A model generated the notes under the pieces. It had not been told where the DNA came from and ran no database searches. It saw only the letters and a program-made list of their open reading frames with translations. Made by a program: the position numbers and the translations under genes. From positions 1-29,668 of the forward strand of contig JAHYZB010000085.1 of assembly GCA_019424645.1 (NCBI GenBank): a stretch of 29,668 nucleotides of DNA, read 5' to 3'. Positions 7,095 to 15,510 of this stretch are shown here, in pieces; positions within the stretch are counted from its first letter, which is position 1; every line of letters begins with the position of its first letter. The DNA is from Oxalobacter formigenes. Its GTDB lineage: Bacteria > Pseudomonadota > Gammaproteobacteria > Burkholderiales > Burkholderiaceae_D.

Positions 7095-8408
7095 TCACGA
7101 CAAGGCAAAGATGTTTCTGCTACGCCTGTATTGGGCAATCACCACAATAATCAGAATCGGCAAAAGACATTCCAGAAATTCTTCCTGCGAAGTCTGCAAA
7201 GCCACGAGCCATTCCGGGAAATGCATCTGATAGAGTTCTGTCAGCATGTTCAGGGAACGATCAAGCACTTTGGAGGTAACGAGCGTAACAAGAAACATGA
7301 GAATACTGACGGCATACCCTTCCCCGTCCCATAAGGCTTTCCAGAACGTCTTTGTATAATTCCACACAAAATAAATCAGCATCCACGCTACCGGTACCAG
7401 AATGACAATCGCCAGCAATTTGTCGGATACCGGAATCTGGCCGTTTAGCCAGAATTTGATTTTCAGAATACTTTCACTGCTGACAGATTTATGCCAGTCC
7501 GCTTCCCGCATAAACATGTAAGCCAGCATGATAATCGTGGCCAGCTTCGTTGAAAAACGTGCCTGAATCTGGCCGAAAACAATGACAAGAATGGCGACTA
7601 CATAGAAAAACAGGGTCAGGTTTTCCACTGTACCGTTTTCCTCAACGAATTTCAGCATATCGGCACTAGGCAAAACAGCCCATAAAATCAGCGCTGTCAA
7701 TGAGGTCAGAATGACCAGATACAGAGAAAATAAAGACGATTCGACATAACCGGGTTTCCATTCATGTGACTCGCGATATTGCAGCGCTCCGATCATGACC
7801 AGCACTGGAAGGATACATTCAAGAAACTCTTCCTGAGCCGTAACAAGCGCCTTCAGCCATATCTCAAACTGCCATCCCCACATCTCGGTCATCATGTTCA
7901 GCGAACGGTCGCATATCTTGGAAATGACAAGTACTGCCAGAAAAACAAAAATACTGATGGCATAAGCATCTTTGCGCCAGAAATCGGTCCAGACCTGATG
8001 GACATAATTCTTCAGGAAATAATAGAGCATCCATAAAACCGGAATGAGAATAACGACCGCCCAGAACTTGTCGACCAATGGAATCTCGCCGGAAAGCCAG
8101 AATTTGATTTTCAAAATGGAGAGGCCATTCAACCATTTGTGCATGTCCGCCTCCCTCATGAACATATAGGCAAGCATGATGGTCAACGCCAGTCGTGTCC
8201 GGACGAAAAGGGCATTACGCCCGTAATACAGAATGGCGGCCACAGCGACAACGTAGGCAACCAGAGTGACATTTTCTACAGGGCCATTTTCTTCGACAAA
8301 ATAATCGACCATGTAATGGTAGTCGAGAATCATCCAGCAAAAAAAAGCTGAAAGGGATGTAAGGATAGCAACACAAACTGCCAGATAAGGAGATTTTAAA
8401 AGCTTCAT
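7095..8408 (-). CDS. Polytopic membrane protein of unknown function with two tandem homologous halves
   Basis: Not recognised as a named family. The 437-residue product is a clear internal duplication: residues about 1-216 and 217-432 align with a constant offset of 216-217. Each half has about six hydrophobic segments and the same polar motifs, several at membrane edges: FVEENG(P/T)VEN (37 and 254), YMFMREAD.HK (81 and 297), ILKIKFWL.G.IP..DK (98 and 314), SK..DRSLNM.TE (163 and 379), and QEEFLEC.LP (192 and 408). Invariant Glu, Asp and His next to or inside helices suggest a metal site, proton relay or catalytic pocket rather than a simple anchor; that is inference. No signal peptide separate from the first helix and no soluble domain is seen. 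The ATG has little Shine-Dalgarno. It stands alone, between glcB and two small genes on the same strand. Confidence 0.85.
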   Translation of the reverse strand: MKLLKSPYLAVCVAILTSLSAFFCWMILDYHYMVDYFVEENGPVENVTLVAYVVAVAAILYYGRNALFVRTRLALTIMLAYMFMREADMHKWLNGLSILKIKFWLSGEIPLVDKFWAVVILIPVLWMLYYFLKNYVHQVWTDFWRKDAYAISIFVFLAVLVISKICDRSLNMMTEMWGWQFEIWLKALVTAQEEFLECILPVLVMIGALQYRESHEWKPGYVESSLFSLYLVILTSLTALILWAVLPSADMLKFVEENGTVENLTLFFYVVAILVIVFGQIQARFSTKLATIIMLAYMFMREADWHKSVSSESILKIKFWLNGQIPVSDKLLAIVILVPVAWMLIYFVWNYTKTFWKALWDGEGYAVSILMFLVTLVTSKVLDRSLNMLTELYQMHFPEWLVALQTSQEEFLECLLPILIIVVIAQYRRSRNIFALS

Positions 8409-8630
8409 TTTTGAAAACTTTTTAACGAATATGGACTAAACAGAACACATTTTTAGGACATATTTATGGAAAAGCTTCAATTCTAGTTGATTCCCTCTCT
8501 GCTGTAAAAAATTATTGTGCTTTAAAGGATGTTACAAAAGAAGCTTGCCAAAGAAGACAATTCAGAGAATAAAATAATGTAGCGTTACTGATTGACCGGC
8601 CAACGTGCTACGCTGTAGAGAAAGGGATTT

Positions 8631-9011
8631 TTACGGGTTATCTGAATTTTGTGACTTATTGTCACTTTCATCCAAATCGTCATTTTTTATGGATATGGGA
8701 ATACGGGAATTCCAGGTACAGGCAGACCAGGCTGTCGCTCCACACTGGTCACATGACGGCCCGGAAGCACCTCCCTGTGTACGCCAACCGTCGGGCAATG
8801 CGGCACCTCCACAAAAAGGACACGGTAACAACTCAGCCTCTTCATCGAACCCGCACCACACGGCAACAAACATTTCCCTGAATTCCGCACAGGCTCCCAG
8901 TACGCCTTTGACAATTCTGATTCCAAAAATCAGGGAAAAATAAAGAGGCGAAACAAGAAGGAGAAACAAACGTCTCAAAAAGACAGATTGAATATGAATA
9001 AGGGGTGGCAT
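8631..9011 (-). CDS. Small protein with Lar-like zinc ribbon and hydrophobic N-terminus
   Basis: Up to 126 residues. Residues about 61-103 read LLPCPFCGGAAL ... SCDQCGATAWS ... WNSR, with two CxxC pairs (C64/C67 and C87/C90). This is the layout of the restriction-alleviation Lar family, usually carried by phages and prophages. Residues about 11-40 are hydrophobic and would make one membrane helix, which is not usual for Lar. The tail (111-126) is acidic and polar. The start is uncertain: the ATG at 9011 has a weak AGG, while an internal ATG at 8873 has AGGGAA just upstream and would give an 80-residue protein without the hydrophobic part. No other phage genes are near. Anti-restriction function is not shown. 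Confidence 0.5.
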   Translation of the reverse strand: MPPLIHIQSVFLRRLFLLLVSPLYFSLIFGIRIVKGVLGACAEFREMFVAVWCGFDEEAELLPCPFCGGAALPDGWRTQGGASGPSCDQCGATAWSACTWNSRIPISIKNDDLDESDNKSQNSDNP

Positions 9012-9117
9012 GATTGCAGGCCTGAAAATGAAACCGGACCGTTAGTGTCCAATCCAGTTTAAAAAAGGTAAACGCTATCCATGACCGTCACGAAAATGAC
9101 GTTCACGAATGCAGCCA

Positions 9118-9303
9118 TCACTCAAGCTTACCTTTTTTCTTAAGCCATTTCATGGCAATAAATCCGAGAATGGCGGCAATCAGAAGCGCATCGAGCGCCC
9201 ATTCCTGTATTCCCTCGGAAGAAAAATTAGTTTCAAACAATTTGTACGACATAATTGCGCCGCCAAGAAGAAGCGTCGTTAAAAACAAATACAATTTTTT
9301 CAT
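9118..9303 (-). CDS. Small two-helix membrane protein, unknown function
   Basis: A 61-residue protein: MKKLYLFLTTLLLGGAIM begins with a positive end and a hydrophobic stretch (about 4-20), followed by a polar linker with several acidic residues (22-35), a second hydrophobic helix (about 36-52) and a lysine-rich end (KWLKKKGK). By the positive-inside rule both ends would face the cytoplasm. The ATG has a well-placed AGGA (9310-9313). No family is recognised. It shares strand with the two genes downstream, 106 bases apart, so co-transcription is possible. Confidence 0.65.
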   Translation of the reverse strand: MKKLYLFLTTLLLGGAIMSYKLFETNFSSEGIQEWALDALLIAAILGFIAMKWLKKKGKLE

Positions 9304-9489
9304 TGTTATCCTGACTTTCTGTCTATCCTGTCGTGACCAAAAAATGACTGGAAACCGGTCAATTCACCTTTTATCGGGATAGTTTAACAGCTAATACCTG
9401 TCTTATAAAAAAGTTTTCCCGGACGGGATGAAAAGCTTCAGAAAACGTTTTCCAGAAATCAGGCAAAACAGGAAAAATCGTGCCCGCAT

Positions 9490-11733
9490 TCAATGACGTT
9501 TTACCTCAATCACCCCATTGATTTCGCCAATCATCTGAAGCGCTTTTCCAAGATTGTCCGTAGATGCAATTTCAGCGGTGAACGACATTCTAGCCTGACC
9601 CTTATGGCTCTGCGTGTGTACACCGATAACATTGATCTTTTCTCTCATGAAAATATCGGACACATCGCGCAACAATCCCTGTCTGTCATTGGCCAGGACA
9701 TAGATATCGACTGGATAAACGGTATCGGGTTCCTGTGTTCCCCACGCCGTCTGGATGACACGCTCGGGAGCCTTTTTTTCCATTTCCAGAAAATTCTTGC
9801 AATCTTTTCGGTGAATGGAAACACCTTTTCCGCGAGTTACAAAACCGACAATCGAATCGGGTGGCGCCGGTTTGCAGCATTTTGCCATCTGGGTTAAAAG
9901 TCCTTCAGTTCCGACAACCAGAATGCCCGACTTCGCTCCACTGGCAACGCTTGATGAACGACTCTTGCGTATGATGTCATCGTCCTGTTTCGTTTCTTTC
10001 GTGGCTTCATTACCGTGCAGAACCGCCTCGACATTTCGAAGATTCAGCTTGTCCTTGCCAGCCGCGTAAAATAATTCCTCTACTTTGGAAAAATCCAGTT
10101 TTCGAGCGAGATCTTCCAGATTGACGGCCGTTTTTCCTTCACGCTGAAGCAACTTTTCAATAATGCTCCGGCCAGATGCTATGGTTTCCTGATATTCGAC
10201 TCCGTTAAACCATGCACGGATCTTTGCCTGTGTTCTCGGATTGACTGAATATTCGGGATTCAGCCAGTCGCGGGAAGGTCCTACATTGCCTGTCGCACCC
10301 TTTGCTGTAATGATCTCGACCGTTTGTCCATTTTTCAATGGTGTGCTCAAGGGCACCATAACTCCATCGACCCTTGCACCCCGGCACCGATGGCCTACAT
10401 CGCTGTGCACCTGGTAGGCAAAATCAATAGGCGTTGCACCGTGAGGCAAATCGATCACTCTTGCCTGGGGAGTCAGCACATAAATCCGGTCGTCGAGTGT
10501 CGTTGCCTTGATCTTTTCAACCCATTCCTTGTGAGCGTTATCTTCATCGACAACAACATCATCTACTTCAGTCTTCCACGAGAGAAGCTGTCTCAAATAC
10601 GAGATTTTTTCGTCGTACTGCTGGGCAATGAAAGTCGATCCGCCTGTTTCTTTGTATCTCCAGTGGGCCGCTACACCGTATTCAGCCAATCTGTGCATTT
10701 CCTGCGTTCGAATCTGCACCTCGAATGGCTGGCCGTTTTCAGCAACTACGACCGTATGAAGAGACTGGTAGCCATTGGGTTTCGGTCGGGAAATATAGTC
10801 GTCGAACTCTTCCAGTATTGGCGTCCACAATCTGTTGACAATGTCCAGTACGGCAAAACAGCTCTTTATGTCATCGACAATAATGCGTACGGCACGAAGA
10901 TCGTACATCTGTGAAAAATCGAGAGATTTTCCACGCATCTTGTTATAAATACTATAGATGTGTTTCGGACGACCATACACTTCAGCCCTGATTGCGACTT
11001 TTTCCAGCTCTTTTTTCAGCCGCTCAATCATGACACGGATGAACTCTTCCCGTTCGGTCCGTTTTTCTTCCAGACTTCTGGCTATGTTCTTGTAAGCATC
11101 CGGTTCGATAAACCGGAAGGAAAGGTCTTCCAGTTCCCATTTGACCTGCCAGATACCAAGCCTGTTCGCCAGTGGCGCATAAATTTCGAGAGTCTCTTTG
11201 GCATATTGGCGTCTGTCAGTGGTATCTTTTTTGATTTTCGCCAGATATCGCAAGGAAGCCATTCGCGCAGCCAGCCGTATCATCACGACACGCATATCCG
11301 CAGCCATTGCCAGGAGCATCTTGCGCAATGTCTCAGCCTGGGCCTTTCTGATCTGCGCAGCATTCTTTCCCTGAGCGATCTCCTCCAGATTACCGGTCAG
11401 GTCACGCAGCTTGAACAATTTGATGACACTATCGACCAGATTGGACACTTCCACCCCGAAACGCGATTCAATTTGCAAGGCGATTTCAGGATTATATCTG
11501 GGCAAAACGGCCAGCAAACCGGCACAGCGTGTCTGGTAATCTGTATTCAGTTCTGACAGTATCAAACCGATGGCTTTTGAATAGTCAATTGCCAGTTCAC
11601 CACTTTCAATATGGATATCGCCATAAGACTCTTTGGCAAATACATAGGCTTCCATCACCTTTTTGCCGTCTTCAGGAGTAAGTCCCGCAGTCAGATGTTC
11701 GACTGCATCACTGATCAATACGGAAGAAACCAT
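9490..11733 (-). CDS. relA: GTP pyrophosphokinase RelA, (p)ppGpp synthetase
   Basis: RelA makes (p)ppGpp from ATP and GTP/GDP on stalled ribosomes. The 747-residue product has a degenerate hydrolase domain (about 40-200): the HD motif needed for hydrolysis is replaced (AGLLAVLPRYN) and the later Asp-containing motif reads RLAARMASLRYL. The synthetase domain (about 250-365) has RGKSLDFSQMYDLRAVRI and the RelA-type EFDD at 309-312 followed by KPNGYQSLHT. Then come TGS (416-476), a zinc-finger domain with C619/C620, H641 and C645, and a C-terminal ACT domain (about 670-745). This is the monofunctional, synthetase-only class; a SpoT partner would be needed elsewhere. An AGG lies upstream of the start. 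It precedes small accessory genes on the same strand. Confidence 0.95.
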   Translation of the reverse strand: MVSSVLISDAVEHLTAGLTPEDGKKVMEAYVFAKESYGDIHIESGELAIDYSKAIGLILSELNTDYQTRCAGLLAVLPRYNPEIALQIESRFGVEVSNLVDSVIKLFKLRDLTGNLEEIAQGKNAAQIRKAQAETLRKMLLAMAADMRVVMIRLAARMASLRYLAKIKKDTTDRRQYAKETLEIYAPLANRLGIWQVKWELEDLSFRFIEPDAYKNIARSLEEKRTEREEFIRVMIERLKKELEKVAIRAEVYGRPKHIYSIYNKMRGKSLDFSQMYDLRAVRIIVDDIKSCFAVLDIVNRLWTPILEEFDDYISRPKPNGYQSLHTVVVAENGQPFEVQIRTQEMHRLAEYGVAAHWRYKETGGSTFIAQQYDEKISYLRQLLSWKTEVDDVVVDEDNAHKEWVEKIKATTLDDRIYVLTPQARVIDLPHGATPIDFAYQVHSDVGHRCRGARVDGVMVPLSTPLKNGQTVEIITAKGATGNVGPSRDWLNPEYSVNPRTQAKIRAWFNGVEYQETIASGRSIIEKLLQREGKTAVNLEDLARKLDFSKVEELFYAAGKDKLNLRNVEAVLHGNEATKETKQDDDIIRKSRSSSVASGAKSGILVVGTEGLLTQMAKCCKPAPPDSIVGFVTRGKGVSIHRKDCKNFLEMEKKAPERVIQTAWGTQEPDTVYPVDIYVLANDRQGLLRDVSDIFMREKINVIGVHTQSHKGQARMSFTAEIASTDNLGKALQMIGEINGVIEVKRH

Positions 11734-11776
11734 AATTAAACCTGTAACATTTTCAATTTACTGCCGTTCTTTTCAT

Positions 11777-12760
11777 TCAGGTAAAGTTAAAAGCGATTGA
11801 AAAGAAAAACAACAACAGTAACCATAACAATAAAGCCCGCCAGATCAGCCCCAGCGCGCTTTGCAAATACCTTATTTTAGGTTCTTCGCCGGGAAATGAT
11901 TCCGATTCATAACCTATCGTGACAAACGAATTCAAATCAACCGATGTCCCGCGGATAGCCCGTTCAAAAGGCGTCCCGAGCCTGACTCCCATAGCACCGC
12001 CCGCAGATGCCAGTAATATGCCAATATTACGGTTCTTCCAGCGACCCGCAAAATTTCGCCATGCGTAAATCGCATCTTCAAAATTACCGACAATCGCAAA
12101 TGACAATGCCGTCAGCCTGACCGGTAACCAATCGATCCAGTAAAATATTTTCTTTGCAAACAATCCAAAACCACTACTGTCACCCGGATCATTCCAGCTT
12201 TTTTGTAAATAGGATGAAAGCCGGTACAGTATTGCACCTGCCGGACCGAATGGCAAAACGAACCAGAAAATAATGCCGAAAACATCTTTCTGGACACTGA
12301 TCAGGGCCTTTTCAATCGCCATTCGGGTAATATCCACCGTATCCATTGACGATGCATCACAATCACACCATTCACCAAGCAAATTTCGTGCCCGTGTTTG
12401 CTCCCCATTTAACAAGGCCATCTGTATGGCTGAAAAATAATGATTGTAATTCCTGAACCCCATACACAGATACAGGATAAGGATACTCCACAGCAATCCC
12501 AGAAAAGGATGAATCAACAGGCAAATCCAGTACACAATCAGTACCGGGATAGCAAGCATGGCATTGGCGATGATCCAGCCAAGACACCCATGATGCGACG
12601 TGCCCGTATCACACCAGGATCTGACATGTGCACCAGTTGCGCGCAACAGGGACAAAAAAAGATTATTTGTACGCATTGGCCGGAAGTGGTCAATGAGCAA
12701 TGCACAAAGAATCGAGAAAAAAAACATGGGAATCCAGAAAAAGCCGACCTGTCGATACAT
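11777..12760 (-). CDS. CobD/CbiB-family membrane protein
   Basis: The 327-residue product has hydrophobic segments near 7-25, 62-100 (two), 160-185 and 305-325, and the family-typical central stretch GFRNYNHYFSAIQMALLNGE, followed by EKALISVQKDVFGIIFW and PFGPAGAILYRLSSYL. CobD/CbiB enzymes attach aminopropanol to cobyric acid, but this branch, widespread in betaproteobacteria without a full cobalamin pathway, is also compared with AmpE, and no other cob gene is nearby. A regulatory or structural membrane role is therefore as likely as cobinamide synthesis. It lies 43 bases upstream of relA on the same strand and may be co-transcribed. The ATG has a GGG-containing site. Confidence 0.75.
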   Translation of the reverse strand: MYRQVGFFWIPMFFFSILCALLIDHFRPMRTNNLFLSLLRATGAHVRSWCDTGTSHHGCLGWIIANAMLAIPVLIVYWICLLIHPFLGLLWSILILYLCMGFRNYNHYFSAIQMALLNGEQTRARNLLGEWCDCDASSMDTVDITRMAIEKALISVQKDVFGIIFWFVLPFGPAGAILYRLSSYLQKSWNDPGDSSGFGLFAKKIFYWIDWLPVRLTALSFAIVGNFEDAIYAWRNFAGRWKNRNIGILLASAGGAMGVRLGTPFERAIRGTSVDLNSFVTIGYESESFPGEEPKIRYLQSALGLIWRALLLWLLLLFFFSIAFNFT

Positions 12761-12905
12761 TAACCCAGCCGGTCATTGGAATCAAACCTGACCATTTTTC
12801 CGGCATTTGAAAAACGTGTTGGCAAAAACTTGTCGAAGCCAGCCAATATCGCCATTCTAATGCCAGATTCGGATAATTTTCGGGGATTGACGTTTTTCGG
12901 CACTA

Positions 12906-13577
12906 TTATTTTGCGCTGAGAAAATGGTACAAATTACGCAACATCCCGGCAGTCGCCCCCCAGACGATACGGTTTTCATAAGGAATGGTATAAAAAGACC
13001 TTTTTCCTGCCCCATTCGGAAACTCTGCCGTTCTCATCTGGTAATTGGTTCCGTCCATGAAAAACGGAAAAGGGACTTCAAAAACTTCTGCGACTTCATC
13101 CGGATTGGCATGAAGATCAAAAGGAGGTGTGACAATGGACACAACCGGCGTAACCCTGTAACCGCTTCCTGTCCGGTATTCAGGCAAGGTTCCCAACACA
13201 CTGACGTGCTGGCGGTCGATACCGACCTCTTCTTCCATTTCACGCAAGGCCGTTTCAATACGGGTACTGTCGGTCAAATCGACGCGACCGCCAGGAAAAC
13301 TGATTTGTCCCGGATGGTCGTGCATATGGGCGGCACGCTGTGTCAGCATCAGGGAAAGGCCGTCTTTTCTGTCCACGAGCGGCACCAGTACAGCGGCGGG
13401 TATCCATCTGTCCCGATGGACAAAAGCAGGTTCCGAATTGATTTCCGGTTTCCAGACAGGAGGATTGGAAAAACGTTTTCGTATCCATTCCGGAGTCAGT
13501 TTTTCCGGGTCAATTGCCTCTCCACTGCCGACGAAATCGACGGGAAGGTTTTCTGGTTCAAATCCCAATTTAGCCAC
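12906..13577 (-). CDS. nudL: Nudix hydrolase, probable coenzyme A pyrophosphatase (GTG start)
   Basis: The CoA-specific NuCoA signature LMLTQRAAHMHDHPGQISF-PGG directly precedes the Nudix box (GGRVDLTDSTRIETAL, REMEEEVGI). This pairing defines the CoA/acyl-CoA pyrophosphatases that release 3',5'-ADP and phosphopantetheine. The start is placed at GTG 13577 (223 residues) because a strong AAGGAGGAAAC site precedes it. A longer frame to 13649 would run through the rplS terminator and abut the rplS stop. It follows the ribosomal operon on the same strand. Confidence 0.85.
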   Translation of the reverse strand: MAKLGFEPENLPVDFVGSGEAIDPEKLTPEWIRKRFSNPPVWKPEINSEPAFVHRDRWIPAAVLVPLVDRKDGLSLMLTQRAAHMHDHPGQISFPGGRVDLTDSTRIETALREMEEEVGIDRQHVSVLGTLPEYRTGSGYRVTPVVSIVTPPFDLHANPDEVAEVFEVPFPFFMDGTNYQMRTAEFPNGAGKRSFYTIPYENRIVWGATAGMLRNLYHFLSAK

Positions 13578-13595
13578 GTTTCCTCCTTGCAATGC

Positions 13596-13626
13596 AAAAA
13601 AAAGGGGCCTCCGAAGATGCCCCCTT
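13596..13626 (-). terminator. Rho-independent terminator of the rpsP-rplS operon
   Basis: On the - strand AAGGGGGCATC - TTCG - GAGGCCCCTT forms a stem with one A-G mismatch and a C(UUCG)G tetraloop, followed by eight T. It lies 24 bases after the rplS stop and just before the nudL ribosome site. Confidence 0.88.
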
Positions 13627-13649
13627 ACGTAACTGAACTGAAAGCTCAA

Positions 13650-14027
13650 TTATTCAGCGCTTTTTGCGCTCCGGCTAGGCAGTTTTTCTTTAATACGTGC
13701 CGACTTGCCAGAACGTTCACGCAGATAAAACAGTTTTGCGCGACGTACATCACCACGACGTTTGACTTCAATGGAAGCGATCAGTGGAGAGTACAACTGG
13801 AATGTACGTTCGACACCTTCACCAGAAGAAATCTTGCGGACGATGAAGTTTGAATTCAAGCCACGGTTACGACGGGAGATAACCACACCTTCGTAAGCCT
13901 GTGCACGTTTACGGTTGCCTTCAACAACCATAACGCTGACAATCACGGTATCACCTGGGGCGAAGTCAGGGATGCTTTTGCCCAGACGTTCGATTTCTTC
14001 TTGTTCTAATTGCTGAATCAGATTCAT
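13650..14027 (-). CDS. rplS: 50S ribosomal protein L19
   Basis: L19 sits at the 30S-50S interface. The 125-residue product from ATG 14027 is the usual size, with MNLIQQLEQEEIERLG, the FAPGDTVIVSVMVVEGNRKR segment, AYEGVVISRRNRGLNSNF, and RRGDVRRAKLFYLRERSGKS. The chosen start has AGGAG upstream; extending to 14048 would add seven residues absent from the family. The last residues (LPSRSAKSAE) form a short extra tail. It is last in the rpsP-rimM-trmD-rplS operon; a weak hairpin separates it from trmD. Confidence 0.98.
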   Translation of the reverse strand: MNLIQQLEQEEIERLGKSIPDFAPGDTVIVSVMVVEGNRKRAQAYEGVVISRRNRGLNSNFIVRKISSGEGVERTFQLYSPLIASIEVKRRGDVRRAKLFYLRERSGKSARIKEKLPSRSAKSAE

Positions 14028-14113
14028 TTCAACTCCTGATGCCATCATGCCGGCGTATTGGAACAGTTCCTTTTATGTCTGGCAACTGATACCCGGTATA
14101 GGATGACGGTTAA

Positions 14114-14136
14114 TAAAAAATGAACACGAGGTTCAT
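14114..14136 (-). terminator. Weak intercistronic hairpin with T run between trmD and rplS
   Basis: On the - strand ATGAAC-CTCGT-GTTCAT is followed by a T-rich run, about 20 bases after the trmD stop. Six pairs only, so it is more likely an attenuator or processing/stability element than a full stop. Confidence 0.4.
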
Positions 14137-14155
14137 CCTGTTACTATACACCATA

Positions 14156-14908
14156 CTACTTTTTAAAACTACTTAAAAACGCTTTATCCTCACGGGAAAG
14201 ACTTCCGTCAAGATCGGCCTTTCCGATCAGATCAGGCCTTTTCTTTTGTGTCATCAGAAGTGCCTGCTGACGACGCCATTTTTCGATTTCGGCGTGATTG
14301 CCGCCCATCAGAATTTCAGGGACAGACATGCCTTTATATTCCGGCGGTCTTGTGTAATGCGGACAATCGAGAAGTCCGGATACGAAACTGTCTTCGACTG
14401 CCGACAATTCATCATGCAAAACCCCGGGCAACTGGCGAATAAGCGCATCCATCAAACCCATAGCCGGAATTTCGCCTCCGGACAAGACAAAATCGCCCAT
14501 GCTGATTTCTTCATCGACATGGCTGTCTATCAGCCTCTGATCGATCGCCTCATATCTGCCACACAGCAAAATCAGCCCCGGCAAATCCTTCAGTTCCATT
14601 ACCTTCTGGTGATCAAGGGGCTTTCCTTGCGGTGACAGATAGATGACTTTGCTTTCAGTCACTCCAGACTGCCGTTGCCGTTCTTTTGCTGTATTGATGG
14701 CCTGTTCCAGAGGCTGCACCATCATCACCATTCCCGGGCCGCCGCCATAAGGCCGGTCGTCCACAGTGCGATGTCTGTCATGTGTAAAATCGCGCGGATT
14801 CAACAATGAGAGGGAACATTTTTTTTCTTCAAATGCCCTTCTCGTAACGCCCGACTCCGTCAAGGCAGAAAACATCTCGGGAAATAAAGTGATGACGTCA
14901 AATTGCAT
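14156..14908 (-). CDS. trmD: tRNA (guanine-N1)-methyltransferase TrmD
   Basis: TrmD methylates G37 next to the anticodon, preventing +1 frameshifting, and acts as a trefoil-knot (SPOUT) dimer. The 250-residue product has MQFDVITLFPEMF at the start, RPYGGGPGMVMM, ILLCGRYEAIDQRLID, the knot segment ISMGDFVLSGGEIPAMGLMD, and HYTRPPEYKG. ATG 14908 is chosen to give the family N-terminus; an adjacent GTG at 14911 would add one Met. It lies between rimM and rplS, as in most proteobacteria. Confidence 0.97.
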   Translation of the reverse strand: MQFDVITLFPEMFSALTESGVTRRAFEEKKCSLSLLNPRDFTHDRHRTVDDRPYGGGPGMVMMVQPLEQAINTAKERQRQSGVTESKVIYLSPQGKPLDHQKVMELKDLPGLILLCGRYEAIDQRLIDSHVDEEISMGDFVLSGGEIPAMGLMDALIRQLPGVLHDELSAVEDSFVSGLLDCPHYTRPPEYKGMSVPEILMGGNHAEIEKWRRQQALLMTQKKRPDLIGKADLDGSLSREDKAFLSSFKK

Positions 14909-14952
14909 CACAAACGAATCCAGTATGGCTGTTCATAAAACCTGACAGGAAA

Positions 14953-15495
14953 TCAATAATCCAGTTCCCAGTCAACTGTTATTTTTCCGCCTTCCCTGTC
15001 AACGTCGTCAATGAACTGGTCGACAAAAGGAATCAGCAATTCCCTCACCTTGTTTTCGGAATCTTCAACAGCCACCTGCAAAACAGGATGAACACCATTG
15101 TCTATCAGACCCTTGACCGTTCCCAGCGCGTCGCCGCGGAGATTGAAAACGGAAAGTCCGATCAAATCAACCCAGTAATATTCGTCTTCCGGCAATTTCG
15201 GAAAATGGCTTCGGGAAATACAAATGACAGAACCCCGCAAGGCTTCAGCAGCCTCGCGGTTGTCAATACCGGAAAAATGAGCGACGATTTCATCGCCCTG
15301 TCTTCTGGCCTGCATAACAGTAACATTATGCATTTCAGGCAAATCCAGCCACCAGTCCTTCACATTCAGCATCGCTTCAGCTTCTGCGGAATAAGGCACA
15401 ATCCTCGCCCATCCGCGTATGCCATAAGCACCGCTGATATGACCGACCTCAATCAGGTCGGATGGAACCTCGATATGACTGGCCCTGTTTGCCAA
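14953..15495 (-). CDS. rimM: 16S rRNA maturation factor RimM (TTG start)
   Basis: RimM assists assembly of the 30S head with S19. The 180-residue product shows an N-terminal RimM domain (LIEVGHISGAYGIRGWARI, ending near 97) and a C-terminal PRC-barrel (YYWVDLIGLSVFNLRGDALG ... LLIPFVDQFIDDVD). No ATG or GTG lies in frame between the rpsP stop and the conserved LIEVGHISG, so TTG at 15495 is the only usual-type start. It sits 15 bases after the rpsP stop with no clear Shine-Dalgarno, which suggests low-efficiency, coupled translation. Confidence 0.94.
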   Translation of the reverse strand: MANRASHIEVPSDLIEVGHISGAYGIRGWARIVPYSAEAEAMLNVKDWWLDLPEMHNVTVMQARRQGDEIVAHFSGIDNREAAEALRGSVICISRSHFPKLPEDEYYWVDLIGLSVFNLRGDALGTVKGLIDNGVHPVLQVAVEDSENKVRELLIPFVDQFIDDVDREGGKITVDWELDY

Positions 15496-15510
15496 ATTTA
15501 AAGCAGCCGA

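Noticed and set aside
6896..7138. 80-codon - strand frame with a basic tail
   Set aside because: Begins at TTG inside the neighbouring membrane-protein gene, has no ribosome site and no resemblance to known proteins.
12886..12915. TTGACG ... TATTTT on the + strand as a promoter
   Set aside because: Points into the antisense of the Nudix gene with no + strand gene downstream; a likely chance match.
13578..13649. 24-codon N-terminal extension of the CoA pyrophosphatase
   Set aside because: It would be translated from the rplS terminator hairpin; a strong ribosome site precedes GTG 13577 instead.
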